Below are positions 52,981-61,479 of a stretch of 64,000 nucleotides of DNA, piece by piece. Location of the stretch: assembly GCF_018598185.1 (NCBI RefSeq), contig NZ_JAHESC010000014.1, forward strand, positions 62,001-126,000, read 5' to 3'. Position numbers and translations under genes: made by a program. Origin of the DNA: Dawidia soli. GTDB taxonomy: Bacteria; Bacteroidota; Bacteroidia; Cytophagales; Cyclobacteriaceae. The notes under the pieces are model-generated. The model was not told the DNA's origin. It did not search any database and worked only from the letters and a program-made list of their open reading frames with translations. The stretch's first letter is position 1, and every line of letters begins with the position of its first letter.

Positions 52981-53843
52981 TTCGCCATTGCGTTTACGAC
53001 CTGTTCCAGTGAGTCCTGCTCACTTTTATACACGCTCTTGACCACCGTGAGGAACGACAGCTTGCGGAAGTCTTGCGACAGTTTTACCCGCAGGTCGTAC
53101 GTCAGGGCCTCGTTGCTGAGGTTTACTTCCGACACGGTGCCGATCATGATGCCCTCGGGGAAGACAGAGTTGAAGCCCGACGTCACCACGGTGTCGCCGA
53201 CGAGCGGCTTTACGTGGCGCGGTATAAAGTTAAAGCGGATCACGCCGGGGTCACGGCCATCCCACTGTACGGAGCCGAAGTGCCCGGTGCGCTTCAATAC
53301 AGACGATACCATCACGTCGATGTGCAGCAGCGAGGTCACTACACCGTAGTGTTCAGACACGAGCTTTACTTTGCCTACGGCACCGAGCGGGCTGATCACG
53401 GCCATGCCGGGTTCGATGCCGGCATCGCGGCCCTTGTTGATGGTGATAAAGTTCTTGGTCAGGTCTACGTGGTTGTTGACCACTTTGGCGCTGACAAAAT
53501 CAAAGCGCTTGATGCGCGAGGAGTCAATTCTGCCCGTAGAGTCTGCTACCGGCGGGGCGGCGACGCTGTCGGCCAGATAGGTTTGCTGGTGGTAGGCCTC
53601 CAGTTGACGGCGCAGGGTGGCGTTTTCGGAAGAGAGTGTCGCGTTGACATTACTCAGCAGGAAGTAATCGCGCACGCTTTGCGAGAAGCCATTCACGGAA
53701 GCGACGAGCGTATTGGACGAATTAAAGAATTGTGTTCCCTGGTACTCGTTGTTTTTCACCACGAGCCAAAAACAGAATACTTCCAGCACTAAGAAGGTGA
53801 AGAAAGCCCGGTATTGATAGATGAAATAAAATAGCCTTTCCAT
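52977..53843 (-). CDS. mreC: Rod-shape-determining protein MreC
   Basis: 288 residues: a TM helix (FFTFLVLEVFCFWLVV), a coiled coil (NVNATLSSENATLRRQLEAY), and a beta domain with NFITINKGRDAGIEPGMAVI, the MreC core. A periplasmic scaffold between MreB and PBP2. Starts 56 bp after mreB. Confidence 0.94.
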   Translation of the reverse strand: MERLFYFIYQYRAFFTFLVLEVFCFWLVVKNNEYQGTQFFNSSNTLVASVNGFSQSVRDYFLLSNVNATLSSENATLRRQLEAYHQQTYLADSVAAPPVADSTGRIDSSRIKRFDFVSAKVVNNHVDLTKNFITINKGRDAGIEPGMAVISPLGAVGKVKLVSEHYGVVTSLLHIDVMVSSVLKRTGHFGSVQWDGRDPGVIRFNFIPRHVKPLVGDTVVTSGFNSVFPEGIMIGTVSEVNLSNEALTYDLRVKLSQDFRKLSFLTVVKSVYKSEQDSLEQVVNAMAK

Positions 53844-53899
53844 TACCGTGTCAACAAATCACATGGCTTCGTTACTCCTGCTTCCTCCACTTGGTGTGA

Positions 53900-54925
53900 C
53901 TAGGTCATCAACACGGCTCTGAACTGAGGAAGGTTTTTCAGTGCCTGGCCGGTACCGCGTACCACGGCGCGCAGCGGATCGTCGGCTACGTGGATGGGCA
54001 GTTTGGTTTTAAGCGCCAGGCGCTTGTCCAACCCGCGCAGCAGGGCGCCGCCGCCGGTCAGATAGATACCACGCTCATAAATATCGGCCGAAAGCTCGGG
54101 GGGAGAGGTCTCCAGGGCTTTGAGTACAGCTTCTTCCAGTTTAGAGACCGACTTGTCGAGGGCGAAGGCCACTTCGGAGTAAGAGATCTTGATGGTCTTG
54201 GGTATACCGGTCATCAGGTCGCGGCCGCGGATCTCGTAATCGTCCGGTCCGTCGTCGAGCTCCGTCAGGGCCGAGCCCACTTCGATCTTCACTTTCTCAG
54301 CCGAGCGCTCGCCGATCAGCAGGTTGTGCTGGCGGCGCATGTAGTCGAGGATGTCGCGGTTAAAGGTATCGCCGGCCACACGGATGGACTGGTCGCAGAC
54401 GATGCCCGAGAGGGCGATCACGGCGATATCGGTTGTTCCACCACCGATGTCGACGATCATGTTGCCAATAGGCTGCTCGATGTCGATGCCGGTTCCGATC
54501 GCCGCGGCGATCGGTTCATAGATCATATATACTTCTTTGGCGCCGGCATGCTCTGCCGAGTCGCGCACGGCGCGTTTCTCTACTTCGGTAATGCCGGAGG
54601 GGATACAGATCACCATGCGGTATGACGGTGGGAACAGGCGCTTGCCGGTGTCGATCATTTTGATCAGCCCGCGGATCATCATTTCGGCCGCCTGGAAGTC
54701 GGCGATCACGCCCTCTTTCAGCGGACGGATGGTCTTGATGTGATCATGCGTCTTTTCATGCATCTGCATGGCCTCGCGGCCAATGGCCAACACCTTGCTG
54801 TTCACTTTGTCAAGTGCGATGATGGAGGGCTCATCCACGACGATCTTGTCTTTGTAAATAATAAGGGTGTTTGCTGTCCCCAGGTCTATTGCGATGTCGC
54901 TGGTGAAGAAGTCAAAAAATGCCAT
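53900..54925 (-). CDS. mreB: Actin-like cell-shape protein MreB
   Basis: 341 residues. IDLGTANTLIIYK (phosphate 1), MIVDIGGGTTDIAVIA (phosphate 2) and YLTGGGALLRGLDKRLA (adenosine) are the MreB motifs. It forms membrane-bound filaments that guide wall growth. First gene of mreB-mreC-mreD-mrdA-rodA. Confidence 0.98.
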   Translation of the reverse strand: MAFFDFFTSDIAIDLGTANTLIIYKDKIVVDEPSIIALDKVNSKVLAIGREAMQMHEKTHDHIKTIRPLKEGVIADFQAAEMMIRGLIKMIDTGKRLFPPSYRMVICIPSGITEVEKRAVRDSAEHAGAKEVYMIYEPIAAAIGTGIDIEQPIGNMIVDIGGGTTDIAVIALSGIVCDQSIRVAGDTFNRDILDYMRRQHNLLIGERSAEKVKIEVGSALTELDDGPDDYEIRGRDLMTGIPKTIKISYSEVAFALDKSVSKLEEAVLKALETSPPELSADIYERGIYLTGGGALLRGLDKRLALKTKLPIHVADDPLRAVVRGTGQALKNLPQFRAVLMT

Positions 54926-55010
54926 GTATGTCTTGTTCCCTAGTTTAAAACTAAAAAGTTCGGAAGTAACCGATGATGCGCCTGTAAAATTGCATTTAAT
55001 TTACCAAATA

Positions 55011-55059
55011 AATATGTACCGGTTCAAAAATGTAAGTTTTTTGCGAGCCGGTACATATT
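55011..55059. promoter_or_regulatory. Perfect 12-bp inverted repeat between purH and mreB
   Basis: AATATGTACCGG (55011-55022) and CCGGTACATATT (55048-55059) are exact complements across a 25-nt loop. It lies about 85 bp upstream of the mreB start and 75 bp past the purH stop. It could be an operator for mreB or a processed RNA hairpin; no U-run adjoins it. Confidence 0.6.
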
Positions 55060-55133
55060 TTATCGGTGAAGAGTTTGGGATGGACCTGGAAGGTAGTTTA
55101 AGCCTACCGGACTTACCCGGGTTCACAATGCTC

Positions 55134-56660
55134 TTAGTGCTTGAAGTGTCGCACGCCGGTAAAGACCATGGCCATACCGTGCTGGTCGCAGAAGTCGATC
55201 GAGTCCGTATCTTTTACGGAACCTCCCGGTTGGATCACGGCGTGGATACCCTGTTGGCTGGCAATTTCCACACAGTCCGGGAAGGGAAAGAATGCGTCCG
55301 ATGCCATGACCGCGCCCTTCAGCGAGAAGCCAAAGGTGCCTGCTTTTTCAATGGCCTGCTTCAGCGCGTCGACGCGTGACGTCTGCCCGACGCCGCTTGC
55401 CAGCAGCTGTCCGTCGACTGCCAGTATAATGGTGTTGGACTTGGTATGTTTACAGATTTTGCTGGCGAACAGCAGGGCGTTGACCTCGGCCGCGGTAGGC
55501 GCTACTTTGGTAACGACCTTCAGGTCTTCTTTGCTGTCGGTCTTCAGGTCAAGGTCCTGCTCGATCACGCCGTTCAGGATCGTCTTGCTTTGCAGCGTTT
55601 CCCGCAGCTGTTGTTTCTGGCGTAGCAGCATACGGTTCTTCTTGCTGCGCAGCAGCGCCAGCGCGTCGTCGGTATAGGCGGGCGCGATCAGGATCTCAAA
55701 GAACAGTTTGTTGATTTCTTCGGCCGCGGCCAGGTCGATCATGGTGTTGGTGGCCAGCACGCCGCCAAAGGCCGATGTGGTGTCTGCCTGAAAGGCTTTG
55801 AGGTACGCTTCTTTTACGTTCGGCGCCGTGGCTACACCGCAGGCGTTGGTATGCTTGATGATGACAAAGGCCGTCTCGCCGGCAAACTCTTGTACCAGGT
55901 TTACCGCGGCGTCTACGTCTACCAGGTTATTATAGGAGAGCTCTTTGCCGTTGAGCTGTTCGAACAGGCCGTCGAGGTCGCCGTAGTAGGTACCCTTCTG
56001 ATGAGGATTTTCCCCATAGCGCAATACGCGTCCTTGTGACAGGCTCTTTTTATACCGGGGCAATGCAAACTCGCCGTTGAAGTATTGGAAGATGGCCGTG
56101 TCGTAGTGTGAGGTCACGTCAAAGGCCATGGCGGCAAAGCGCTTGCGGTCTTGCAGGGCGGGGGCACCGTTGCTTTGCTGTAATACCTCCAGCACCTCGG
56201 TATACTGATCGCGTGAAGAGACGATGAGCACGTCCTGGAAGTTCTTGGCCGCAGCGCGGATGAGGGAGATTCCGCCGATGTCGATCTTCTCTATTATATC
56301 TTCTTCGGAGCCGCCTTTGGCTACCGTTTCTTCAAAGGGATATAGGTCTACGATGACCAGGTCGAGCGGGCCGATGTTAAATTCCTGTGCCTGTTTTTTG
56401 TCGCCGGCGTCTTCGCGGCGGAACAGGATACCGCCGAACACGGCCGGGTGCAGGGTCTTTACGCGCCCACCAAAGATGGACGGATAGCCCGTCAGCGTTT
56501 CTACCGGTGTTACGGCGTAGCCCAGTTTTTCGATGAACTCCTGGGTGCCCCCGGTGGAGACAAACTCTACTCCCTGCTTGCCCAGAAAGTGCACGATCGG
56601 CTCCAGGTTATCTTTATAAAAAACAGAAATTAACGCGCGGGTGATCTTCCGGTTGGCCAT
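55134..56660 (-). CDS. purH: Bifunctional AICAR transformylase/IMP cyclohydrolase
   Basis: 508 residues. The N-terminal MGS-like cyclohydrolase domain (1-130) carries GGRVKTLHPAVFGGIL; the transformylase domain carries IIKHTNACGVA with the catalytic Lys-His pair. It performs the last two steps of IMP synthesis in the cytosol. It lies upstream of the mre operon on the same strand. Confidence 0.97.
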   Translation of the reverse strand: MANRKITRALISVFYKDNLEPIVHFLGKQGVEFVSTGGTQEFIEKLGYAVTPVETLTGYPSIFGGRVKTLHPAVFGGILFRREDAGDKKQAQEFNIGPLDLVIVDLYPFEETVAKGGSEEDIIEKIDIGGISLIRAAAKNFQDVLIVSSRDQYTEVLEVLQQSNGAPALQDRKRFAAMAFDVTSHYDTAIFQYFNGEFALPRYKKSLSQGRVLRYGENPHQKGTYYGDLDGLFEQLNGKELSYNNLVDVDAAVNLVQEFAGETAFVIIKHTNACGVATAPNVKEAYLKAFQADTTSAFGGVLATNTMIDLAAAEEINKLFFEILIAPAYTDDALALLRSKKNRMLLRQKQQLRETLQSKTILNGVIEQDLDLKTDSKEDLKVVTKVAPTAAEVNALLFASKICKHTKSNTIILAVDGQLLASGVGQTSRVDALKQAIEKAGTFGFSLKGAVMASDAFFPFPDCVEIASQQGIHAVIQPGGSVKDTDSIDFCDQHGMAMVFTGVRHFKH

Positions 56661-56711
56661 GGTGGTTACAGGGTGTTTAAAATGAGGTGCAAAAGTAGAT
56701 GGAAATTCGGA

Positions 56712-57536
56712 TTAGTCGAGGTCGGACTCTTCGTATTCTTCGAACTCGAGCGTAAAGTCGTCAGCGTCCATGTAGGAAGGGAACCGGTCGCGGAAGGCTT
56801 CCAGCGCATTGGCGCTTAACTCCACGGTGTGAATGGCTTCGGTGCCTTCATTGGTATAGACCACCCCGCCCTTGGGGCTGATCACCGAGGAGTGGCCGTT
56901 GTACTCCACGCCCTGGCCGTCAAGACCGATGCGGTTCACGCCCACGACATAGCTGACATTTTCAATGGCCCGCGCCCGCAGCAGGGTATCCCAGGCGTCG
57001 ATGCGGGTGGTGGGCCAGTTGGCCACATAGATCGCCACGTCGTATGACAGCTTGCGCGTGGTGGTGTCGTAGCGGTTACGGCTCCAGACAGGGAAGCGCA
57101 GGTCATAGCAGATCAGCGGGCAGATGCGCCAGCCTTTCCACGTACCGATCAGTAAGCTTTCGCCGGCGGTGTAGGTTTTGTGCTCATTCTCCATCCGGAA
57201 CAGGTGGCGCTTGTCGTAGGTCTTGAACTGACCGCCCGGCTCCATCCACAGCAAACGGTTGTAATAACGCTCATGCACGTTAACGATATAGCTCCCCAGG
57301 ATCAGGGCGCCGGTCTGGTCGGCCATTTGGCGCATCCATTTAAAGGTGCGCATATTCATCATCTCGGCATGGCGATGGGCGGCCATGGAAAATCCGGTCG
57401 TAAACATTTCCGGCAACACAATGACGTCTGTCGCCCCGCTGATCCGCCAGATCTTCTCCTCGAACATAGAGAGGTTGGCACTGACGTCTTCCCAATGCGT
57501 ATCTGACTGAATAAGCGTGATTTTGAGGTCCTGCAT
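56712..57536 (-). CDS. Nitrilase-family omega-amidase (YafV/NIT2-like)
   Basis: 274 residues from the ATG at 57536 (MQDLKITLIQ). The nitrilase triad is complete: LPEMFTTGFS (Glu43), YDKRHLF (Lys109) and LICYDLRFP (Cys143). The short loop pattern and the segment GWRICPLICYDLRFPVWSRN match the YafV/NIT2 group, which hydrolyses alpha-ketoglutaramate or alpha-ketosuccinamate. The aminotransferase across the repeat region, on the same strand, is of the type that produces such ketoamides. Confidence 0.88.
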   Translation of the reverse strand: MQDLKITLIQSDTHWEDVSANLSMFEEKIWRISGATDVIVLPEMFTTGFSMAAHRHAEMMNMRTFKWMRQMADQTGALILGSYIVNVHERYYNRLLWMEPGGQFKTYDKRHLFRMENEHKTYTAGESLLIGTWKGWRICPLICYDLRFPVWSRNRYDTTTRKLSYDVAIYVANWPTTRIDAWDTLLRARAIENVSYVVGVNRIGLDGQGVEYNGHSSVISPKGGVVYTNEGTEAIHTVELSANALEAFRDRFPSYMDADDFTLEFEEYEESDLD

Positions 57537-57663
57537 GCGTGTAATTTTTTCCGGACCACAAAGAAAACAAATTGAGGGGACAATGAACAGGGATTTTGCG
57601 GGAAGCATTCCGCAGGATACAGACGGGGCATCGGCGCTTCAAAACCCACGTTTCCGGAGGATT

Positions 57664-57751
57664 ACCCGTATCATACCCGTATCACACCCCTATCATACCC
57701 GTATCAAAGCCCTGGTAAAGGCATACTAAAGGCGTGCTTAAGCCGTCCTTT
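57664..57751 (+). repeat. 11-bp repeat array 1 (8 units)
   Basis: Units start at 57664, 57675, 57686, 57697, 57708, 57719, 57730 and 57741, beginning ACCCGTATCAT, ACCCGTATCAC, ACCCCTATCAT, ACCCGTATCAA and then drifting (AGGCATACTAA, AGGCGTGCTTA). The period stays exactly 11 bp. The array is preceded by GGATT. Confidence 0.8.
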
Positions 57752-57815
57752 CGTTGGCTGTCCCTACTTTTCGGGACTCCAATTCCGGAACCCCGGGGGC
57801 CGGCCACCGGCAGCT

Positions 57816-57884
57816 TTTGTATAGGATTGGGGTATGTCGGGGATAGCTTATGTATAGCTATGGTATGGCTTTGATACGGGTAAT
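57816..57884 (-). repeat. 11-bp repeat array 2 (6 units, inverted)
   Basis: Read on the minus strand from 57881, the units are ACCCGTATCAA, AGCCATACCAT, AGCTATACATA, AGCTATCCCCG, ACATACCCCAA and TCCTATACAAA, again with a fixed 11-bp period and preceded by GATT. Confidence 0.75.
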
Positions 57885-58103
57885 CTATATGGATGGCATG
57901 GGGTTGGGGCATTTGAAGGATGGGAATGAGGGGGCGTGACGCACCTGCGCTAACACTTGCGGGGGCATGGCTGTCGCCTGTGGGGCTCGAAAATAATTTA
58001 CGCGGCGGCCGGTGGTCGGCAATGGGGGCCTTGCGCAACACTTGCGCTAGTTGCTGAGATGAGCAGCCCGCAGGGCCCCAAAAAGTGACGCCATAAGGGG
58101 ATT

Positions 58104-58169
58104 ACCCGTGTCAAAGCCGTACTAAACCCCTACGTAAGGCGTACCAAAGCCACCGTTACACCATATTCA
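58104..58169 (+). repeat. 11-bp repeat array 3 (6 units)
   Basis: Units ACCCGTGTCAA, AGCCGTACTAA, ACCCCTACGTA, AGGCGTACCAA, AGCCACCGTTA and CACCATATTCA, 11 bp each, preceded by GGATT as in array 1. Confidence 0.75.
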
Positions 58170-58200
58170 ATGGACCATGTCAACATAGTCACCGCATAGA

Positions 58201-58226
58201 TGCAGCAGCGCTCTATAGGCTGCTGC
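58201..58226. promoter_or_regulatory. Perfect hairpin TGCAGCAGC / GCTGCTGCA
   Basis: A 9-bp perfect inverted repeat with an 8-nt loop, about 70 bp past the aminotransferase stop codon on that gene's transcript. No U-run adjoins it; it may be a 3' stabiliser. Confidence 0.45.
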
Positions 58227-58294
58227 AACTGTGCCGGAACTCTGCCGCAAGTCCGCCACAACTAACTGTGCGGGAACCCTGCCGTTGACCTGGC

Positions 58295-59440
58295 TTAGAT
58301 CTTTCTCAGGATCTCACAGGCCTTCGCCAACGTCTCTTCTTTCTTGGCAAAACAGAAGCGGAGCAAGTGGTTGTCGGTGCGGTCCTGGTAGAAAACGGAT
58401 ACGGGGATGGCGGCGACCTTAAATTTTTTGGTTAGCTCCTCGGCCATGGCCGTGTCCGCCTGCCGGGAGATATTCTTATAGGAGAGCAATTGGAAGTACG
58501 AGCCCTTGCAGGCTACGGGCTCGAACGATGAGCCGCGCAGGTGCTCTAAGAAAAAGTCGCGTTTTTGCTGGTAGAAGGCGGCGAGCGACAAATAACGGTC
58601 GGGCACCTGCATGTATTCCGCCAGCGCCAGCTGCACGGGGGTGTTCACGCTGAAGACGATAAACTGGTGTGCTTTGCGCACTTCCTGCATCAGGGCGGCG
58701 GGCGCTACTATGTAGCCAACTTTCCAGCCGGTGGCGTGAAAGGTTTTGCCAAACGAGAATACTGCCAGGCTTCGTGCGGCCAGCATCGGGTAACGCAGCA
58801 CGCTGTGGTGCTGCTGGCCGTCAAAGATCAGGCGCTCGTAGACCTCATCGCTCAGGACAAGCAGGTTGTGTTGTTCGGCCAGGACCTCGAGGGTGCGGAG
58901 ATCGGATTCGCCCAGGGTTACGCCGCACGGGTTGTGGGGCGTGTTGATCATGATCATGCGTGTGCGCGGGGTGATGCGCGCACGGACCATGTCCCAGTCG
59001 ATGGCAAACGTGGGGTATTGCAACGGCAGGTGCACGGGCACGCCGCCGTTCAGGCGGATGGCGGGATCGTAGGAGTCGTAGGCGGGGTCAAACAAGATGA
59101 CCTCGTCGCCGGGGCCGACAAAGGCGGCGATGGCGGCAAAGATCGCTTCCGTCGCGCCGGGGGTGACGGTAATCTCGGTCTCGGCGTCAACGGTGTGGCC
59201 GTAGGTTTCGCGGATCACCCGCGCGATGATCTGTCGCAACGCGGGGGCTCCGGGCATGGGGGCGTATTGGTTGTGCCCTTCCAGCATATAACGGTGCACC
59301 AGGTGCACGATGGTCTCGTCGATAGCAAAGTCCGGGAAGCCCTGCGACAGGTTGATGGCCCCGTGTTCGAGCGCCATCTTCGACATCACGGAAAATATGG
59401 ATGTCCCTACATCGGGCAGCCTGGACGGGATCGTGCTCAT
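58295..59440 (-). CDS. Class I/II aminotransferase, methionine/glutamine type (YbdL/KYAT-like)
   Basis: 381 residues, PLP fold type I. SQGFPDF, NQYAPMPGAPALRQ, INTPHNPCG, LSDEVYERLIF and SFGKTFHATGWKVGY (PLP Lys) match the methionine aminotransferase YbdL and kynurenine aminotransferase group, which use methionine or glutamine with 2-oxo acids. The product from glutamine is alpha-ketoglutaramate, the substrate of the neighbouring amidase. Followed downstream only by the repeat region and then the amidase gene. The def gene lies 6 bp upstream, so the two may share a transcript. Confidence 0.9.
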   Translation of the reverse strand: MSTIPSRLPDVGTSIFSVMSKMALEHGAINLSQGFPDFAIDETIVHLVHRYMLEGHNQYAPMPGAPALRQIIARVIRETYGHTVDAETEITVTPGATEAIFAAIAAFVGPGDEVILFDPAYDSYDPAIRLNGGVPVHLPLQYPTFAIDWDMVRARITPRTRMIMINTPHNPCGVTLGESDLRTLEVLAEQHNLLVLSDEVYERLIFDGQQHHSVLRYPMLAARSLAVFSFGKTFHATGWKVGYIVAPAALMQEVRKAHQFIVFSVNTPVQLALAEYMQVPDRYLSLAAFYQQKRDFFLEHLRGSSFEPVACKGSYFQLLSYKNISRQADTAMAEELTKKFKVAAIPVSVFYQDRTDNHLLRFCFAKKEETLAKACEILRKI

Positions 59441-59446
59441 GCGTCG

Positions 59447-60001
59447 TTACTTCTTCAACGGGGCGGCAATACGATACTCCGTGTCTACCTTGCCTTTGGA
59501 AATATCGGTCAGCTTACCTTTCAGCAATCGCTTTTTAAGGGCGGGCAGGTAGTCTACAAACATTTTCCCTTCTATGTGGTCGTACTCGTGCTGGATGATG
59601 CGCGCCTGCATGCCGTCGTACTCTTCCTCTTTCTGATTCCACTGCTCGTCGAAGTAGCGAATGCGCAGCCTGGCTTTGCGGGCTACTTTCTCGCGTATGT
59701 TGGGGATGCTCAAACAGCCTTCTTCATAATCCCACGGCTCGCCCCACTCTTCCAGCATCTGGGGATTGATAAACGCCTTTTTAAAGTCGGCCATGCCCGG
59801 TTCGTCTTCCAGTACGGTGCCGTCTACCACGAACAGGCGAATGCTTTTGCCGATCTGCGGGGCCGCGAGGCCGATGCCGCTGGCGGCATGCATGGTCTCA
59901 TACATGTCTTCTATGAGCTGCTTCAGGTCTGTACCGGGTGCGATATCGCCCGCCTTCTGGCGCAGCACAGCATCGCCATACATCACAATGGGATAAATCA
60001 T
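59447..60001 (-). CDS. def: Peptide deformylase
   Basis: 184 residues with all three motifs: GIGLAAPQ (43-50), EGCLS (Cys96) and HEYDH (His138, Glu139, His142). It removes the formyl group from new proteins, using Fe2+. In a close minus-strand run ruvX (9-bp gap), def, aminotransferase (6-bp gap). Confidence 0.97.
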   Translation of the reverse strand: MIYPIVMYGDAVLRQKAGDIAPGTDLKQLIEDMYETMHAASGIGLAAPQIGKSIRLFVVDGTVLEDEPGMADFKKAFINPQMLEEWGEPWDYEEGCLSIPNIREKVARKARLRIRYFDEQWNQKEEEYDGMQARIIQHEYDHIEGKMFVDYLPALKKRLLKGKLTDISKGKVDTEYRIAAPLKK

Positions 60002-60010
60002 GGCGCGAAT

Positions 60011-60421
60011 TTAAAGAGATTCCAGGAAAGACTGAAGAATGATAGTCGCGCTGATCTTGTCAACATTACCCTTTACCTGCCGGTCTTTCTTTTTCATGCC
60101 GCCGTCGATCATGGCCCGCAGTGCCAGGCTGCTGGTGAAGCGTTCGTCTACGGGGTGCACGGGTTTGTCGGGGAAGGTCTTGTTCAGCTCCTCCACGAAT
60201 GCCCGCACGAACGGGGCCGTTTCGGAATCTTCGTTCTTGAGGGTCTTGGGCATGCCGATGACAAACGCGTCTACCGGCTCGCGTTTGAGATAGGCCTGCA
60301 GGTAGGCCATGAGCCCTTCCGTGGGCACGGTCTCCAGGGCGGTGGCAATGATGCGCAGGGGGTCGGTCACGGCCAGCCCCGTTCTTTTTTTTCCGTAGTC
60401 AATCGCCAGAATCCGTCCCAT
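60011..60421 (-). CDS. ruvX: RuvX/YqgF-family putative pre-16S rRNA nuclease
   Basis: 136 residues from the ATG at 60421 (MGRILAIDYGKKRTGLAVTD), where the first Asp of the RNase H-like site lies. VIGMPKTLKNEDSETAP and PVHPVDERFTSSLA match the family. It is involved in 16S rRNA 5' end processing; an older proposal is Holliday-junction resolution. Confidence 0.94.
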   Translation of the reverse strand: MGRILAIDYGKKRTGLAVTDPLRIIATALETVPTEGLMAYLQAYLKREPVDAFVIGMPKTLKNEDSETAPFVRAFVEELNKTFPDKPVHPVDERFTSSLALRAMIDGGMKKKDRQVKGNVDKISATIILQSFLESL

Positions 60422-60453
60422 GAATAACAACCGCCAGCCGGCAGTCAGCCCTG

Positions 60454-61209
60454 TCAGTTATATTTGATTTTGTCAAAGAAGAGTTTCTTCACCCGGCCTT
60501 CGATGGCCATGGCTTTGGGAAAGAGTATATCGTTTTCGATGCGGGCGTGGGTGATCAGGCTTTTCTCAAAGTCGCGCAGCTCGTTATACATCACTTTGAT
60601 GTGAAGCGGCGTGTCCTTGGTCACCGCGTAGTCGCGGGTGATCTTGCGGATGCCTTCCATCTCGTCGTCGTGGGCGTCGTGCTCCATGGCAAACTTCTGC
60701 ACCGAGTTTTTCTCCAGCAGGTAGTATAGCTTGGGGGCCACGTGTGTACCCTTCGAGGCGCGTTCCAGCGTCAGGATATAATGAAAGAGTGTATCCTCTT
60801 CTTCGTATATGTGTTCAATGAAGTCTTCTACGAACAGGGGAAAGACAAACTTCAGGTCGCGCTCTACCGCCAGGTAATCTTCGTGGTGGGCCTTGAAGCT
60901 TTCCACCAGCCGGGCAATGTAGGGCAGCTTGTGCTTGACAAACAGGAAGTGTGAATGCTTGAGGTATTCGATGATGAGGTCGATGGGGTATGACACCAGC
61001 GGCAGGTCCGCCTCGCGCAGGTGTGTGGGCGATTCCAGCTCGCGGATCACCTGCTCCACCCGCAGGCCTTGTTTCTGGCATACCTGCGCCAGCGTGAGCT
61101 CCGAATATTCGTAGAAACGAATGCCGAAATAAAAAAGCACATACGCATGCACATAGTTCTGGTCAACTAAGTCTGAAATGCGGGTATCTTTTAGCGCTGC
61201 CTTGCTCAT
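60454..61209 (-). CDS. Hemerythrin-like di-iron protein (RIC/ScdA/YtfE type)
   Basis: 251 residues from the ATG at 61209 (MSKAALKDTRISDLVDQNY). The N-terminal region (1-50) matches the ScdA_N/DUF542 domain but without the usual Cys pair that I can see. The hemerythrin-like part contains HSHFLFVKHKLP, EEEDTLFHYI, MEHDAHDDEMEGI and THARIENDILFP, giving the His and Glu ligands of a di-iron site. Family members repair iron-sulfur clusters after nitrosative or oxidative damage. Confidence 0.85.
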   Translation of the reverse strand: MSKAALKDTRISDLVDQNYVHAYVLFYFGIRFYEYSELTLAQVCQKQGLRVEQVIRELESPTHLREADLPLVSYPIDLIIEYLKHSHFLFVKHKLPYIARLVESFKAHHEDYLAVERDLKFVFPLFVEDFIEHIYEEEDTLFHYILTLERASKGTHVAPKLYYLLEKNSVQKFAMEHDAHDDEMEGIRKITRDYAVTKDTPLHIKVMYNELRDFEKSLITHARIENDILFPKAMAIEGRVKKLFFDKIKYN

Positions 61210-61479
61210 GATCCTAGTAAATATAAGCGAAAAATTCCCCATAGTTAACCAATTCCCGGCCAAGAAAAGCTGAGAAAAGTCAGAACCCGCCGGGGTTTAC
61301 GTTCCATGTGCAAAAGCCTTGCCGGTCCCGCCAAAAGGCTCGCCAACCCTGTTAAACCTCCGCAAATTCCTACCTCCACCGGGGTTAATTGGATCGGGAA
61401 CGTCTGAACGACATCGTGCGTTATCCTGCCAACATTTATTTTCGTCTTTCGTTACAGATTTTACTTTATTATTGCTGTC

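Larger units (their letters stand above)
57537..58294. other. 758-bp ORF-free region rich in short repeats
   Basis: No gene is supported. The region holds three arrays of an 11-bp unit (listed separately), two copies of a GCGC(T)AACACTTGCG element (57947-57961 and 58033-58046) and a perfect hairpin at 58201-58226. Frames that cross it encode low-complexity peptides made of the repeats in varying frames. Confidence 0.75.

Noticed and set aside
57682-58041. 119-residue open frame over the 11-bp repeats
   Set aside because: The peptide is made of repeat units read in changing frames and has no domain; the 11-bp period is incompatible with a selected protein repeat.
57664-58169. CRISPR array
   Set aside because: The 11-bp units are contiguous, without spacers of 25-40 bp, and no cas gene is in the window.
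58565-60427. 620-residue open frame on the plus strand
   Set aside because: It spans the antisense of the aminotransferase, def and ruvX genes, all of which have intact catalytic motifs on the minus strand.
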